Positions 1 to 8,626 of a stretch of DNA of 64,000 nucleotides are shown here, one piece after another (the first letter of the stretch is position 1; every line of letters starts with the position of its first letter). Position numbers and translations under genes: made by a program. This stretch comes from VRUE01 sp963705635 (GTDB lineage Bacteria; Actinomycetota; Thermoleophilia; Solirubrobacterales; 70-9), in NCBI GenBank assembly GCA_963705635.1, contig CAVPKH010000004.1, positions 558,001 to 622,000 of the forward strand, written 5' to 3'. The notes beneath the pieces are model-generated. The model had not been told where the DNA came from. It ran no database searches and was given only the letters and a program-made list of their open reading frames with translations.

Positions 1-110
1 CCCTGCCGCGCACGCCGGAAAACCTGCGCGCCTGCCGCCGCTGCGACCAACTGATCGGCCTGGACGTCAGCGACTGTCCGTATTGCGGTTTGCGCCAAGA
101 AGCGCTTTAG
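1..110 (+). CDS. C-terminal end of a zinc-ribbon protein (partial)
   Basis: Reading from base 3, 35 codons run into a TAG at 108-110. The visible tail has two cysteine pairs, CRRC at visible residues 11-14 and CPYC at 25-28, spaced like a zinc ribbon knuckle pair, and then ends in a short QEAL tail. The start lies before the window. Zinc ribbons at a C-terminus often bind nucleic acid or mediate protein contacts, but nothing here decides the function. The frame is convincing because of the paired cysteines and the clean stop; the product name is not resolvable. Confidence 0.6.
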   Translation, partial: LPRTPENLRACRRCDQLIGLDVSDCPYCGLRQEAL

Positions 111-127
111 CCCGATAGCTCGAACGG

Positions 128-243
128 GATGGGCGTCGGCAGGCCCTCCTCACTCGCCTGACTGGCTGGATCGGTGGGGGCCGTCCGAGAGATGCTTGCG
201 GGCCAGCGGCGCAAAACGTTCGGAGGGCCTACCGACGCCCATC
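128..243 (+). repeat. 116-nt structured inverted-repeat element, copy 1
   Basis: A 22-nt arm at 128-149 pairs with 222-243 (one mismatch) and encloses a 72-nt core (150-221). The core begins TCACTCGCCT, contains CCGTCCGAGAGATG and ends AAAACGTTC. The same core, about 60 of 72 positions identical, occurs on the other strand at 401-472 inside a second, differently sequenced but perfectly pairing arm. Conserved core with covarying closing stem is the signature of a structured RNA or a mobile palindromic unit. No protein-coding frame explains it. Confidence 0.75.
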
Positions 244-377
244 TCACACAAGCTTCAAAGCAAGGCAACGCCAACGCTCGCTTGAGTCGTCGCCGGCGTC
301 TCGTTTAGAAGCTTCGTGGGACGGGGCCTCCCCGAGAGGTTCGTGAAGAGAGCTTCTCGGGACGGAACCGTGCGTTG

Positions 378-495
378 CCCGGGGCGTCGGGTGCCCCTGC
401 GAACGTTTTGTGCCGCTGGCCCACTGACATCTCTCGGACGGCCGCAGCCGATACAGCCAGGTAGGCAAGTGAGCAGGGGCACCCGACGCCCCGGG
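378..495 (-). repeat. 118-nt structured inverted-repeat element, copy 2 (opposite orientation)
   Basis: Arms at 378-400 and 473-495 are perfect 23-bp reverse complements (GGGGCGTCGGGTGCCCCTGC in the left arm). The reverse complement of 401-472 matches the core of the element at 128-243 across its full 72 nt. The two copies therefore point toward each other, separated by about 134 nt with no recognisable gene. The second lies 20 nt past the 3' end of the minus-strand gene at 516-1236, so it could also act as a transcript-end structure. Confidence 0.75.
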
Positions 496-515
496 CCCAC
501 ACCCCCTTCGCGCCC

Positions 516-1236
516 CTAGGGTTTCTTGACCAGCGTCGCCGTATAAAGCAGGCGAGCGTTGGAGTAGTAGCAGCCGTAGGTCTTGGTCTTGCCGACGCCC
601 TGCTGGGGGTGGCCGCCCTGGATGTCTTCCTTGGAGGCGCAGTGGCCGGAGAGGCGGCTGCCGCGCCAGGTTTCTTCGCTGGAGACGTTGAAGGCGAACA
701 TCGGCGCCCAGGTCGGGACGGTGAGGGCGACGATCTGGCCGCGCAGGACGGACAGTGGGTGCTCGAGGGCGAAGATCGGGCTGCTGCCGAAGTAGGGGTT
801 GAGCACCTCCAGCGGGCTCTGGCGCACCAGCGTGTACTGGGGCGGCTTGGAGCCTTCGACCGGGCGCAGGATCCCGATCCGCGCCTGCGAGGGCTTGCCG
901 AGGAATTCGTTGAAGAAGCCGACCTCGTTCGTGGTCGTTTTCGAATCGACGCGCGAGGGCCGCGCCAGGGTGATCGACCAGGCGACGATCTTGCCGTCGA
1001 AGGGCGCCTCGTAGGGCTGATTGACGCCGCCGGCGATCGCCTGGAAGCCGGTCACGTGGCCCTCGACCCGGCAGGGAATGACCTCGACGTTGTTGACGAT
1101 TTTGCCCGGGCAGGACGGCGGTGGCGTCATCGACGGTCTTGCCGAGGACGACGACGCGCAGCGGCGCCGAGCCGGCCGCGCCCGGCCAGGCGGCGGCGAC
1201 GAGGGCGACCAGCGCGCAGGCCAAGGCGAGCGCCAC
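516..1236 (-). pseudogene. Secreted conserved protein, N-terminal frameshift
   Basis: The main frame (516-1130) gives about 204 residues: a cysteine early (PSCPGK), a beta-rich body with APFDGKIVAWSITLARPSR and IFALEHPLSVLRGQIVALT, and a late CYYSNARLLYTATLV tail. Immediately upstream, in another frame, 1236-1131 encodes a clear signal peptide (ALACALVALVAAAWPGAAGSA) followed by VVVLGKTVDDAT, which should join directly to PPPSCPGK. One or two bases near 1131 break the join. Either the gene is broken or the consensus is wrong there. From memory, similar proteins recur in Solirubrobacterales; function unknown, presumably extracellular. An ATG at 1130 would give a leaderless cytosolic form, which I think unlikely. 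Confidence 0.6.
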
Positions 1237-1415
1237 TGGCGCGCCTGACCTGCCGACTCGGTTTTCGGCTGCTCCTAGCAAGATCTCAATCTGCAACCCG
1301 GCCTGTTGATCAGGGTTGCGGCCCAGGATTCTGCCGTCCGGGCCGGGGGAATGCAGCGCACCGCCACCTTTTGCACGATCCCGGCCAGGCGGCCTCGTGT
1401 AGGGTTGCCGCCGAG

Positions 1416-1619
1416 ATGGAGGCTACGGACCGAGCAGAGGATTTCATCCCCGCCGGTCTTGCCTCACTGGGGATCGAGGCGGACGAGATCGACCTCGCGG
1501 TGATGAGCGCCGCCCATCAGATGTTCTGGCCCTCGATCCTCGATCTGCTCTCCCTCGACCTCACCGGGCTCGCGCCGGAGCCGGCGCCGGACCTGTCCAG
1601 GGCGCCGGAGCAAACGTGA
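1416..1619 (+). CDS. AtzG/GatC-like small amidase partner
   Basis: A 67-residue acidic protein ending in TGA that overlaps the GTG of the following amidase by 4 nt. The helical stretch LGIEADEIDLAVMSAAHQMF is typical of the small helical proteins (AtzG/DUF4089 type) encoded next to amidase-signature enzymes, which wrap around the amidase in the way GatC wraps GatA. I chose ATG 1416; no good Shine-Dalgarno precedes it. The overlap argues for coupled translation and a stoichiometric complex. Family assignment rests on size, context and sequence character. Confidence 0.6.
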   Translation: MEATDRAEDFIPAGLASLGIEADEIDLAVMSAAHQMFWPSILDLLSLDLTGLAPEPAPDLSRAPEQT

Positions 1620-2986
1620 GCGCGCTCGACCTCTCGCTGCGCGGCCAGGCGGCCGCGATCGCCGCCGGCGACGCCGACCCGGCCGAGCTGCTCGAGGCGA
1701 CGCTGGCCCGGATCGAGGAGCGCAACCCGGCGATCAACGCCGTCGTCGAGACCTTCCCGGAGCACTCGCGAGCGATGCTTGCCGCCGCCCCGCCCGGGCC
1801 GCTGCACGGCGTCCCGGTCGTGATCAAGGACGAGTGGCCGCTGCCCTGGCGAGCGCAGCGCTTCGGCGCCGCGGAAATGCTCGCCGCCACCGCCCCCGGC
1901 GAGTCCGGCCCCTACCGCGCCCTGCGCGACGCCGGCGCCGTCATCGTCGGCGTCGCCAACATGCACGAGCTGGGCGCGAGCAGCACCGGCAACATGTCCG
2001 TGTACGGGCCCGCTCGCAATCCCTGGGACACCGAGCGCTGCCCCGGCGGCTCCTCCAGCGGCCCCGCGGCAGCGGTCGCGGCGCGGCTGGTCGCCGGCTC
2101 GGTCGGCGCCGACGGCATCGGCTCGATCCGCTTCCCCGCCGCCTACTGCGGCCTCACCGGGCTGAAGCCGACCTTCGGTCGCGCGGCGATGTCCGGGCAC
2201 CACATGGACGGGATCTCGACCACGATCGTCTCCGGACCGCTCTGCGCCGACGCGGCCGACTGCCGCCTGCTCGGCTCCGCCCTCTTCGGCGAGGAGCTGG
2301 TGGCCGGCGACGCGGCGGGGCTGAGGATCGGGGTCGTCCGCGATGCCGTCTCCGAGGACGTCGCGCCCGAGGTCCGCGATGCCTGCGAGGCAGAGATCGA
2401 GGCGCTGCGCGAAGCGACCGGCGGCGAGGTTGTCGAGGTAGAGCTGGCCGACCTCGACGCCGCCGCCCTGGCGACGGTGCTGATCGCCAACGTCGAGAGC
2501 CTCGGCGAAAGCACGGCGGAGCAGCTCAATCGCCTCAATCCGGAGATCAGCCCGATCAACCGCGGCTTCCTCAAGTACCGGATGCTGTTGCCGGCCGCGG
2601 CGGGCGTCAAGGCCTACCGCATCCGCACCCTGATGCGCCGTCGCATCGCCGCCCTCTTCGAGCGGGTCGACCTGCTCGCCTGGCCGACCGTCCCCGCCGT
2701 CGCCCCGCCCCTGGAGGCGCCCCTGGTCGAGCTGCCCTCGGGAACGCTGACGGCGGACCAGGCCAACGTCCGCGGCGCCGGCCTCGCCAACCTGACCGGC
2801 ATACCGGCGATCAGCGTCCCGGTCGGGCTCGGCGCCGCCGGCCCGCCGATCGCCCTGCAGCTCCAGGCCGCCTGGGGAGGCGACCAGCTGCTGCTCGATG
2901 CCGCCGAAGCGCTGGAGCGGGCAAACGGACGGCGCTGGGTCGAGGCGCTGCCGCCGCTGGCGCGAGCAGAGCCAACGGAGGCCTGA
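1616..2986 (+). CDS. Amidase-signature hydrolase
   Basis: A 456-residue amidase-signature enzyme. The catalytic Ser-cisSer-Lys triad is visible: K71 in GVPVVIKDEW, the cis-serine in the GGSSSG loop at 144-149, and the nucleophile S170 in GSIRFPA. Length is normal for the family (GatA, AtzE, indoleacetamide hydrolases). The GTG start overlaps the small upstream gene, suggesting an AtzE/AtzG-like heterocomplex rather than glutamyl-tRNA amidotransferase, because no gatB is present. Substrate cannot be told; a small amide or carboxybiuret-like compound is possible. It is followed after 3 nt by the ABC exporter genes. Confidence 0.85.
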   Translation: MSALDLSLRGQAAAIAAGDADPAELLEATLARIEERNPAINAVVETFPEHSRAMLAAAPPGPLHGVPVVIKDEWPLPWRAQRFGAAEMLAATAPGESGPYRALRDAGAVIVGVANMHELGASSTGNMSVYGPARNPWDTERCPGGSSSGPAAAVAARLVAGSVGADGIGSIRFPAAYCGLTGLKPTFGRAAMSGHHMDGISTTIVSGPLCADAADCRLLGSALFGEELVAGDAAGLRIGVVRDAVSEDVAPEVRDACEAEIEALREATGGEVVEVELADLDAAALATVLIANVESLGESTAEQLNRLNPEISPINRGFLKYRMLLPAAAGVKAYRIRTLMRRRIAALFERVDLLAWPTVPAVAPPLEAPLVELPSGTLTADQANVRGAGLANLTGIPAISVPVGLGAAGPPIALQLQAAWGGDQLLLDAAEALERANGRRWVEALPPLARAEPTEA

Positions 2987-2989
2987 TCG

Positions 2990-3961
2990 ATGGCGGCGAT
3001 CGAGGTACGGGGCCTGGAGCGCGCCTTCGACGACGTGCTCGCCGTGCAGGGCGTCGACCTCGAGGTCGCCGAGGGCGAGATCTACGGCTTCCTCGGCCCC
3101 AACGGCGCCGGCAAGACGACGACCGTGCGGATGCTGACCACGCTGCTGCTGCCGACCGGGGGGCGGGCGACCGTCGCCGGCCACGACGTGGTCGCCGAGG
3201 CGCGGGCGGTGCGGGCTTCGATCGGGGTCGCCCTGCAGGAGGCGGCGCTCGATCCGCTGATGACCGGGCGCGAGCTGATCCGCCTCCAGGCCACCCTCCA
3301 GGGCCTGCCGGGAGACGAGGGCAAGCGCCGCGCCGACGACCTGCTCGAGCGGGTCGACCTCGCCGCGGCCGCCGACCGCCGGGTCGGCACCTACTCCGGC
3401 GGCATGCAGCGGCGGCTCGACCTCGCCGCGGCGCTGGTGCACGAACCGCGCGTCCTCTTCCTCGACGAGCCGACCACCGGCCTCGATCCGGTCAGCCGCA
3501 AGACGATCTGGGAGGAGGTGCGAGCGCTGAACGACGACGGCACCACCGTCTTCCTCACCACCCAGTACCTGGAGGAGGCCGATCAGCTCGCCGACAACGT
3601 CGGCATCATCGACAGCGGCAGGATCGTCGCCGAGGGCACGCCGGAGGCGCTCAAGGCCGACTTCGGCAATCCCCACATCCAGCTCCAGATCGCTGCCGGC
3701 TCGATCGTCGAGGCCGAGCAGGTCTGCGCCCGGATCGGCAAGCTGCTGCCGCCCAAGGACGGCCGGACCGTCCTGGTCGAGGTCGAGAACGGCGCCGCCG
3801 ACATCCCGCGCACGGTGCGGGCGCTCGACGAGGCCGGGATCGCGGTCGAGTCGCTGGAGCTGGTCCGCCCGACGCTCGATGACGTCTTCGTCGAGAAGAC
3901 CGGCTACCACCTCGAGGAGGAGAGCGAGGAGAACGCCGAGCAGGAGGCAGCGCGGGCGTGA
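2990..3961 (+). CDS. ABC-2 type exporter ATPase (DrrA-like)
   Basis: A 323-residue ATP-binding subunit. Walker A GPNGAGKTT is at 36-44, the ABC signature YSGGMQRR at 135-142 and Walker B/D-loop FLDEPTTGLD at 157-166. The roughly 80-residue C-terminal extension ends in an acidic, Glu-rich tail, as in DrrA-type drug or antibiotic exporters. It overlaps the next permease gene by 4 nt, and the three genes to 5534 form one transporter: one ATPase and two different permeases. Substrate is unknown; daunorubicin-type families export amphiphilic compounds or lipids. Confidence 0.9.
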   Translation: MAAIEVRGLERAFDDVLAVQGVDLEVAEGEIYGFLGPNGAGKTTTVRMLTTLLLPTGGRATVAGHDVVAEARAVRASIGVALQEAALDPLMTGRELIRLQATLQGLPGDEGKRRADDLLERVDLAAAADRRVGTYSGGMQRRLDLAAALVHEPRVLFLDEPTTGLDPVSRKTIWEEVRALNDDGTTVFLTTQYLEEADQLADNVGIIDSGRIVAEGTPEALKADFGNPHIQLQIAAGSIVEAEQVCARIGKLLPPKDGRTVLVEVENGAADIPRTVRALDEAGIAVESLELVRPTLDDVFVEKTGYHLEEESEENAEQEAARA

Positions 3962-4743
3962 GCCAGCTGGCCACCAACGCGCGGGTCGTGCGGGCGCTGG
4001 GCATGCGCTCGATCCGCCAGACCTTCCGGCGGCCGCAGCTGATGGCGCCGATAGTCGTCTTCCCGACGATCCTGCTGGCGATCCAGACCGGCGGGGCCGG
4101 CGCCGCGATTCACCTCGAAGGCTTCCCCGAAGTGCAGAGCTTCCTCCAGTTCATGCTGGCCGGGGCGATGATGCAGTCACTGATGCTGGCCGGCAACAGC
4201 GGCGGCATCGCCCTCGCGGTCGACATCGAGATGGGCTTCACCGACCGCCTCTTCTCGGCGCCGATCCCGCGCTTCACGATCGTGCTCGGGCGGCTCGCCG
4301 GGACGGCGGCGCTCGGCCTCCTCGCCTCGCTCTGGTTCCTGGCGATCGGCCTGGTCTTCGGGGCGACGATCGAGAGCGGCGTCGCCGGGGCGCTGATCGC
4401 GATCGTCCTGGTCACCGCGACGGCGATGGCGGTCGGCGGCATCGGCGCCGCGATCGCCCTGCGCACCGGCAGCGCCAGCGTCGTCCAGGGCCTCTTCCCG
4501 CTCGTCCTCGTCGTCCTCTTCCTCTCCTCGGCCTTCTTCCCCGAGAGCCTGATGATCGAGCCGGCGCGGACGATCGCCGAATACAACCCCTTCAGCTTCA
4601 TCGTCAACGGGATCCGCAACCCGATGATCTCCGGCATCAACGCCGGCGACCTGCTCGAGGCGGTGCTGGCGATCGCCGGCATCGTCGTCCTCGGCCTGGT
4701 GCTGAGCAGCCGAGCGCTTCGACACCGCCTGCGGGTCGGCTGA
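3958..4743 (+). CDS. ABC-2 type permease, first subunit
   Basis: A 261-residue integral membrane protein starting at a GTG within a GTGA overlap with the ATPase. It has about six hydrophobic segments and the ABC-2 permease hallmarks: an early amphipathic MRSIRQTFRRP region, an internal RLFSAPIPR loop between membrane spans, and the late FSFIVNGIRNPM motif typical of DrrB-like permeases. It pairs with the second permease at 4743-5534 to form the membrane pore of the exporter. Stop and next start overlap at 4743. Confidence 0.85.
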   Translation: MSQLATNARVVRALGMRSIRQTFRRPQLMAPIVVFPTILLAIQTGGAGAAIHLEGFPEVQSFLQFMLAGAMMQSLMLAGNSGGIALAVDIEMGFTDRLFSAPIPRFTIVLGRLAGTAALGLLASLWFLAIGLVFGATIESGVAGALIAIVLVTATAMAVGGIGAAIALRTGSASVVQGLFPLVLVVLFLSSAFFPESLMIEPARTIAEYNPFSFIVNGIRNPMISGINAGDLLEAVLAIAGIVVLGLVLSSRALRHRLRVG

Positions 4744-5534
4744 TGGAATCGGCGCTGACGATTCCGGCCTGGCGGGCGAACCTGGCGACGATCGCCGCCC
4801 TGATGGCGCGGGCCAAGAACGAGCTGCTGCGGGTGCCGGGGGCGGCGATCCCGGGAGTGCTGGCGCCGACCATCTTCTTCCTCGGGCTGAACGGCGTCTT
4901 CGGGGCGCTGACCCAGCTCAACGGCTTCGAAACCGGCGCCTACGAGAGCTTCATCGTGCCGATCAGCATGCTGCAGGGCGCCGGCTTCACCGGCGCCGCC
5001 GCCGGCGTCAACCTCGCCCGCGACATCGAGCAGGGCTGGCTCGACCGGCTGCTCGTCTCCCCCGCCCCGCGCTGGGTCCTGCTGGCCGGCACGGTGCTGG
5101 CGGCCAGCGCCCGCTCGCTGATCCCGGCCACCTTCGTCCTGATCGTGGCCCTCTGCCTCGGCGCCGGCTTCCCCGGCGTCGACGGGCTGCTCGTCACCTA
5201 CCTGATGGTCACCTCGATGGCCGCCGTCGCCGCCTGCTGGGGCTCGATGCTGGCGCTGCGCTTCAAGAGCCAGTCGGCGGCGCCGCTGATGCAGGCCGGG
5301 ATGATGGCGCTGATCCTCACCACCACCGCCTACGCGCCGCTGGCGCTGCTGCAGGGCTGGCTTCAGGACATCGCCCGGGTCAACCCCGTCACCCAGGTGG
5401 TCGAAGCGGCCCGCCAGGGCTTCGTCGGCAGCGTCACCTGGGGCGAGACCTGGCCCGGGATCGTCGCTCTGCTGGCAATGCTCGCCGTCCTCGGCGCCCT
5501 CGCCCTGCGCGAGATGCGCCGCACCGCCGCGTGA
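4743..5534 (+). CDS. ABC-2 type permease, second subunit
   Basis: A 263-residue membrane protein with the same topology as the preceding permease, including a cytosolic DRLLVSPAPRWVLL loop and the C-terminal NPVTQVVEAARQGFVG motif before the last span. The ATG at 4743 overlaps the previous stop. Two dissimilar permeases with one ATPase suggest a heterodimeric exporter. The gene ends in a GTGA overlap with the glycosidase, so transporter and glycosidase are probably cotranscribed. Confidence 0.85.
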   Translation: MESALTIPAWRANLATIAALMARAKNELLRVPGAAIPGVLAPTIFFLGLNGVFGALTQLNGFETGAYESFIVPISMLQGAGFTGAAAGVNLARDIEQGWLDRLLVSPAPRWVLLAGTVLAASARSLIPATFVLIVALCLGAGFPGVDGLLVTYLMVTSMAAVAACWGSMLALRFKSQSAAPLMQAGMMALILTTTAYAPLALLQGWLQDIARVNPVTQVVEAARQGFVGSVTWGETWPGIVALLAMLAVLGALALREMRRTAA

Positions 5535-6760
5535 CTCCCCGGCCGGCGGATGCGCCGCCATCCAGTCGGTCCCCGGGCCCGTCGGCGGTGGAGATCGCCG
5601 CGCGAACCCTGCGGGGAAGCTGGCTGGAAGGGCAGCGCGACGGCGTCCGCTTCGCCTATACCCGGCCCAGCCCGAGTCGCTATCCCTGGCAGTGGTACTG
5701 GGACTCCTGCTTCGCGGCGATCGTCTGGCGCCGCTTCGACCCGGCGCGCGCCCGGGCGGAGCTGGAGACCCTGCTTGCCGCCCAGCGGCCCGATGGCTTC
5801 ATCGGCCACACGATCTTCTGGGACCAGCCGGTCGCACTCGGCCGCCTGCCCTTCTACAACGTCGCCTCGCGCAGCTCGTTCCAGACCGAGACGATCCAGC
5901 CGCCGCTGCTGGCCTGGGCCTGGAAGATCGCCGTCGGCGACCCCAGCGAGGAGCCGCGGATCGCCGCCCAGGCCGACTGGCTGGCGGCCAACCGCGACCT
6001 CGAGGGCGACGGCCTGCTCTGGATCGTCCAGCCCGACGAGTCCGGCCTCGACGCCTCGCCCAAGTTCGACCCGATCTGGGGCTGGCGGAGCTGCGCTCGC
6101 ATCGGCTTCCCCCTGCTCGTGCACCGCAACCGCAGGCTGGGCTTCGACGCGCGGCGAATCCGCGAGCGCGGCCAGCCGCTGCTCTGCGAGACCCTGGTCA
6201 ACACGCTCTGGTCGCTCTCCCTGCAGGCGCTGGGCCGACCCTCGGCGACGCCGGCCCTGGTCGAGCGCCTCTGGGACGAGCGGCGCGGCCTCTTCCTCGA
6301 TCAGGCCCAGCCGGGCGGCGGTCGCCAGCAGGCCGTCACCTGGGACTCGCTCGCGCCGCTGGCGCTGCCCGACCTGCCCGAGGCGATCGGCCGCCGCCTG
6401 GTCGAGGAGCACCTGCTCGACCAGCGCCAGTTCCTCACCCCCGTCGCACCGCCCTCGGTCTCAGCCGCGGAGCCAAGCTACGAGCCGGGCGGCACCGGCG
6501 GGCTGATCCGCCGCTACTGGCGCGGGCCGACCTGGGTCAACTCGGCCTGGCTGGTCTGGCTTGGCCTGCGCCGGCTCGGCTACGAGGATGCCGCGGCACT
6601 CATGGCGCGCGGCCTGATCGGCGCGGTCGAGCGCGAAGGCCTGCGCGAGTACTACGACCCGCGCAGCGGCGCCGGCCTCGGAGCCGAGGACTTCGCCTGG
6701 TCGGCGCTGATCGCCGAGCTCGCCGAGCCCGACCCGGCCGCGGTCCACAGCCACCTCTAG
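5531..6760 (+). CDS. GH63/MGH1-like alpha-glycosidase
   Basis: A 409-residue protein with the alpha/alpha-toroid character of GH63 and mannosylglycerate-hydrolase-like enzymes: YPWQWYWDSCFAAIVWRR near residue 50, RPDGFIGHTIFWDQP near 90, a TRP-rich YWRGPTWVNSAWLVWLGL near 330, and the closing YYDPRSGAGLGAEDFAWSAL. No signal peptide is visible, so it likely acts on a cytosolic glucoside or mannoside such as an osmolyte or glycogen fragment. The GTG start overlaps the preceding permease. Exact substrate and catalytic acids are not assigned. Confidence 0.75.
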   Translation: MTPRPADAPPSSRSPGPSAVEIAARTLRGSWLEGQRDGVRFAYTRPSPSRYPWQWYWDSCFAAIVWRRFDPARARAELETLLAAQRPDGFIGHTIFWDQPVALGRLPFYNVASRSSFQTETIQPPLLAWAWKIAVGDPSEEPRIAAQADWLAANRDLEGDGLLWIVQPDESGLDASPKFDPIWGWRSCARIGFPLLVHRNRRLGFDARRIRERGQPLLCETLVNTLWSLSLQALGRPSATPALVERLWDERRGLFLDQAQPGGGRQQAVTWDSLAPLALPDLPEAIGRRLVEEHLLDQRQFLTPVAPPSVSAAEPSYEPGGTGGLIRRYWRGPTWVNSAWLVWLGLRRLGYEDAAALMARGLIGAVEREGLREYYDPRSGAGLGAEDFAWSALIAELAEPDPAAVHSHL

Positions 6761-6816
6761 GAGCTGCCTCGCCACGCGGCGGTTGCGATCCCGCCGGGTC
6801 GCTCCGGTTCGGGACA

Positions 6817-7548
6817 ATGCCGGGCGTGGCCGCGAATCCCCTCGTCAGCGTCGTCATCCCCGCCTACGACTCCGAGCGCTACGTCGGCGAAGCGATCGAG
6901 AGCGTGCTGGCGCAGACCTACTCGCCGGTCGAGACGATCGTCGTCGACGACGGCTCGGCCGACCGCACGGCGGACATCGCCGCCTCCTACGACGGCGTGA
7001 CCGTGATCGCCCAGGCGAACGGCGGGCCGGCGGCGGCGCGCAACCGCGGCTTCGCCGCATCGGGCGGAGCGATCATCACCTTCCACGACAGCGACGACGC
7101 GATGACGCCCGACAAGCTGGCGGTGCAGGCAGGCCATCTGCGCGACAACCCGAGCGTCGGCTGCGTGCTGGCCGAGCAGGAGGTGCTGGTCGAGCCGGGC
7201 GCCGAGCTGCCCTTCTGGATCGACGGATCGAAGGTGCCAACCGTGATGCCGCCGCGCCCGGCCGAGTTGGCCGACGAGCCGATGGTCCACCCGATGACGA
7301 TGGTGGTGCGGCGCGAGGTCTTCGAGCGCGTCGGCGGCTTCGACGAGTCGATGCGAGCGGCCGAGGACTTCGACTGGATGCTGCGCGCCGCCGAGGAGGA
7401 CATCGAGATCGCCCGGCTCTCAGACGTGCTCCTGCGGCGCCGCGTGCACGCCGACAGCCTCACGCAGGACGCGGAGGCCGCTCGAGCGGGCCTCTTCCGC
7501 GCCTTCAAAGGGCGGATCGAGCGGCACCGCGCGCGCGGCGCCGGCTGA
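6817..7548 (+). CDS. Family 2 glycosyltransferase
   Basis: A 243-residue GT2 enzyme with the GT-A fold opening LVSVVIPAYDSERYVGEAI, the nucleotide-binding DDGSADRT near residue 42, NGGPAAARNRG, and a HDSDD metal-binding motif near 93. The late AAEDFDWMLRA supplies the usual ED acceptor-side motif. It transfers a sugar from a nucleotide donor; acceptor unknown. Its 3' end overlaps the convergent nucleotidyltransferase gene by 44 nt. Start ATG 6817 is chosen because it directly precedes the fold. Confidence 0.85.
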   Translation: MPGVAANPLVSVVIPAYDSERYVGEAIESVLAQTYSPVETIVVDDGSADRTADIAASYDGVTVIAQANGGPAAARNRGFAASGGAIITFHDSDDAMTPDKLAVQAGHLRDNPSVGCVLAEQEVLVEPGAELPFWIDGSKVPTVMPPRPAELADEPMVHPMTMVVRREVFERVGGFDESMRAAEDFDWMLRAAEEDIEIARLSDVLLRRRVHADSLTQDAEAARAGLFRAFKGRIERHRARGAG

Positions 7549-8626
7549 ACGCGCGACCGGCGTGCAGCGGCAGCTTCCAGGCGCTGTCGAGCCCCCAGAA
7601 GCGCCGCGCGAACGAGACGAAGCCGGCGGGCCTGGGCGCGCCGGTGTCAAGGTCGCGCAGGCGCCGGTAGCGGTCCCAGGCCATGCGCAGGGTCCGGCTC
7701 GGGCTGTCGGGGCGACAGGCAGCCGCGAAGGCGGCGCGCTCGTGCCGCGAAGCCACCGCCCCACGCAGGCGACCGAGCGTCTGCTGCGGCACCGCGAGAC
7801 CGAACTCCGCGCGCAGATAGGCCAGCGCCGCGGCGCTGGCCACGGTGAGCCGCCGGCGCTCGGCCTCGGATGCGAGCCGATCCCAGTCGAGGGCCTCGGC
7901 CGAGCGGACCACGACCGCGGCGTCGGCGATCCAGCGGAAGGGCGGCAGCGGGCTCCACGGCGTGCCGTGGACGCAGGCGAGCAGGAGCTGGTCGGCGGCG
8001 CAGGGGGCGCGGGTCGCCACGCCCGCCAGCTCCATCGGCAGCGACGCCTTCCAGAGCTCCTCATCGCTGGCCGGCTGCCAGAGGGCGAACCAGTGCAGGT
8101 CGACGTGGCCGCCCTCGGGACCGGCGTAGCCAAGCGAGTGGTGAACCTCGCTCCAGGCGAGGGGATCCTCGCGCTCGGCCGACCAGCCGGCGGCGGCGAG
8201 GGCCTCCATCGCCTCCGCCACCCGGGCGTGGGGAACGAGGACGTCGACGTCATCCATTGGCCGCACCCCGACGTCGGCGTAGGAGGCGATCGCCAGCGAG
8301 GCCCCCTTGATCGTCAGCGTCTCGACCCCGGCCCGCTCGAGCGCGGCGATCGCCCCGGCGGCGCGCTTGAAGAGCAGCTGGTTCTGGCTCCAGGAACGCC
8401 GGTAGAGGCCCTTGAGGCGGCCGCCGACCTCGGCATCAAAGGAAGCCGAGCCGAGGTTGCGGTAGACCAGCGGCAGCAGCCGCGTCGAGCCATGATCGAC
8501 GTCGTCGAAATCGACCGCTTCGCGCCAGCGCCGCCACGCCGCGAGCGCCGGCGCCGGCGGATCGAGCGCCGCGTGCAGGACGAGCAGCTGCTCGGCAGTC
8601 GGCCGGTTGCCGAGGGTCGGGTTCAC
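7505..8626 (-). CDS. Nucleotidyltransferase-fold protein (NTP_transf_5-like)
   Basis: A 373-residue protein of the large NTP_transf_5-type nucleotidyltransferase group. The core is around residues 105-135: LTIKGASLAIASYADVGVRP followed by the metal-binding MDDVDVLV. Members occur in lasso-peptide and polysaccharide clusters, where relatives add phosphate or sugar to a phosphorylated peptide. GTG start overlaps the stop of the upstream glycosyltransferase by 4 nt, so it is the last gene of the pqqD-kinase-GT cassette. The real target is unknown; tailoring of a peptide or glycan is an inference from context. Confidence 0.7.
   Translation of the reverse strand: MNPTLGNRPTAEQLLVLHAALDPPAPALAAWRRWREAVDFDDVDHGSTRLLPLVYRNLGSASFDAEVGGRLKGLYRRSWSQNQLLFKRAAGAIAALERAGVETLTIKGASLAIASYADVGVRPMDDVDVLVPHARVAEAMEALAAAGWSAEREDPLAWSEVHHSLGYAGPEGGHVDLHWFALWQPASDEELWKASLPMELAGVATRAPCAADQLLLACVHGTPWSPLPPFRWIADAAVVVRSAEALDWDRLASEAERRRLTVASAAALAYLRAEFGLAVPQQTLGRLRGAVASRHERAAFAAACRPDSPSRTLRMAWDRYRRLRDLDTGAPRPAGFVSFARRFWGLDSAWKLPLHAGRAFSRRRARGAARSAL

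Noticed and set aside
1517..3910. Very long minus-strand open frame opposite the amidase and ABC ATPase genes
   Set aside because: Its translation is Arg/Gly/Asp-rich with no domain, while the plus-strand frames contain full catalytic motifs. Typical antisense shadow in high-GC DNA.
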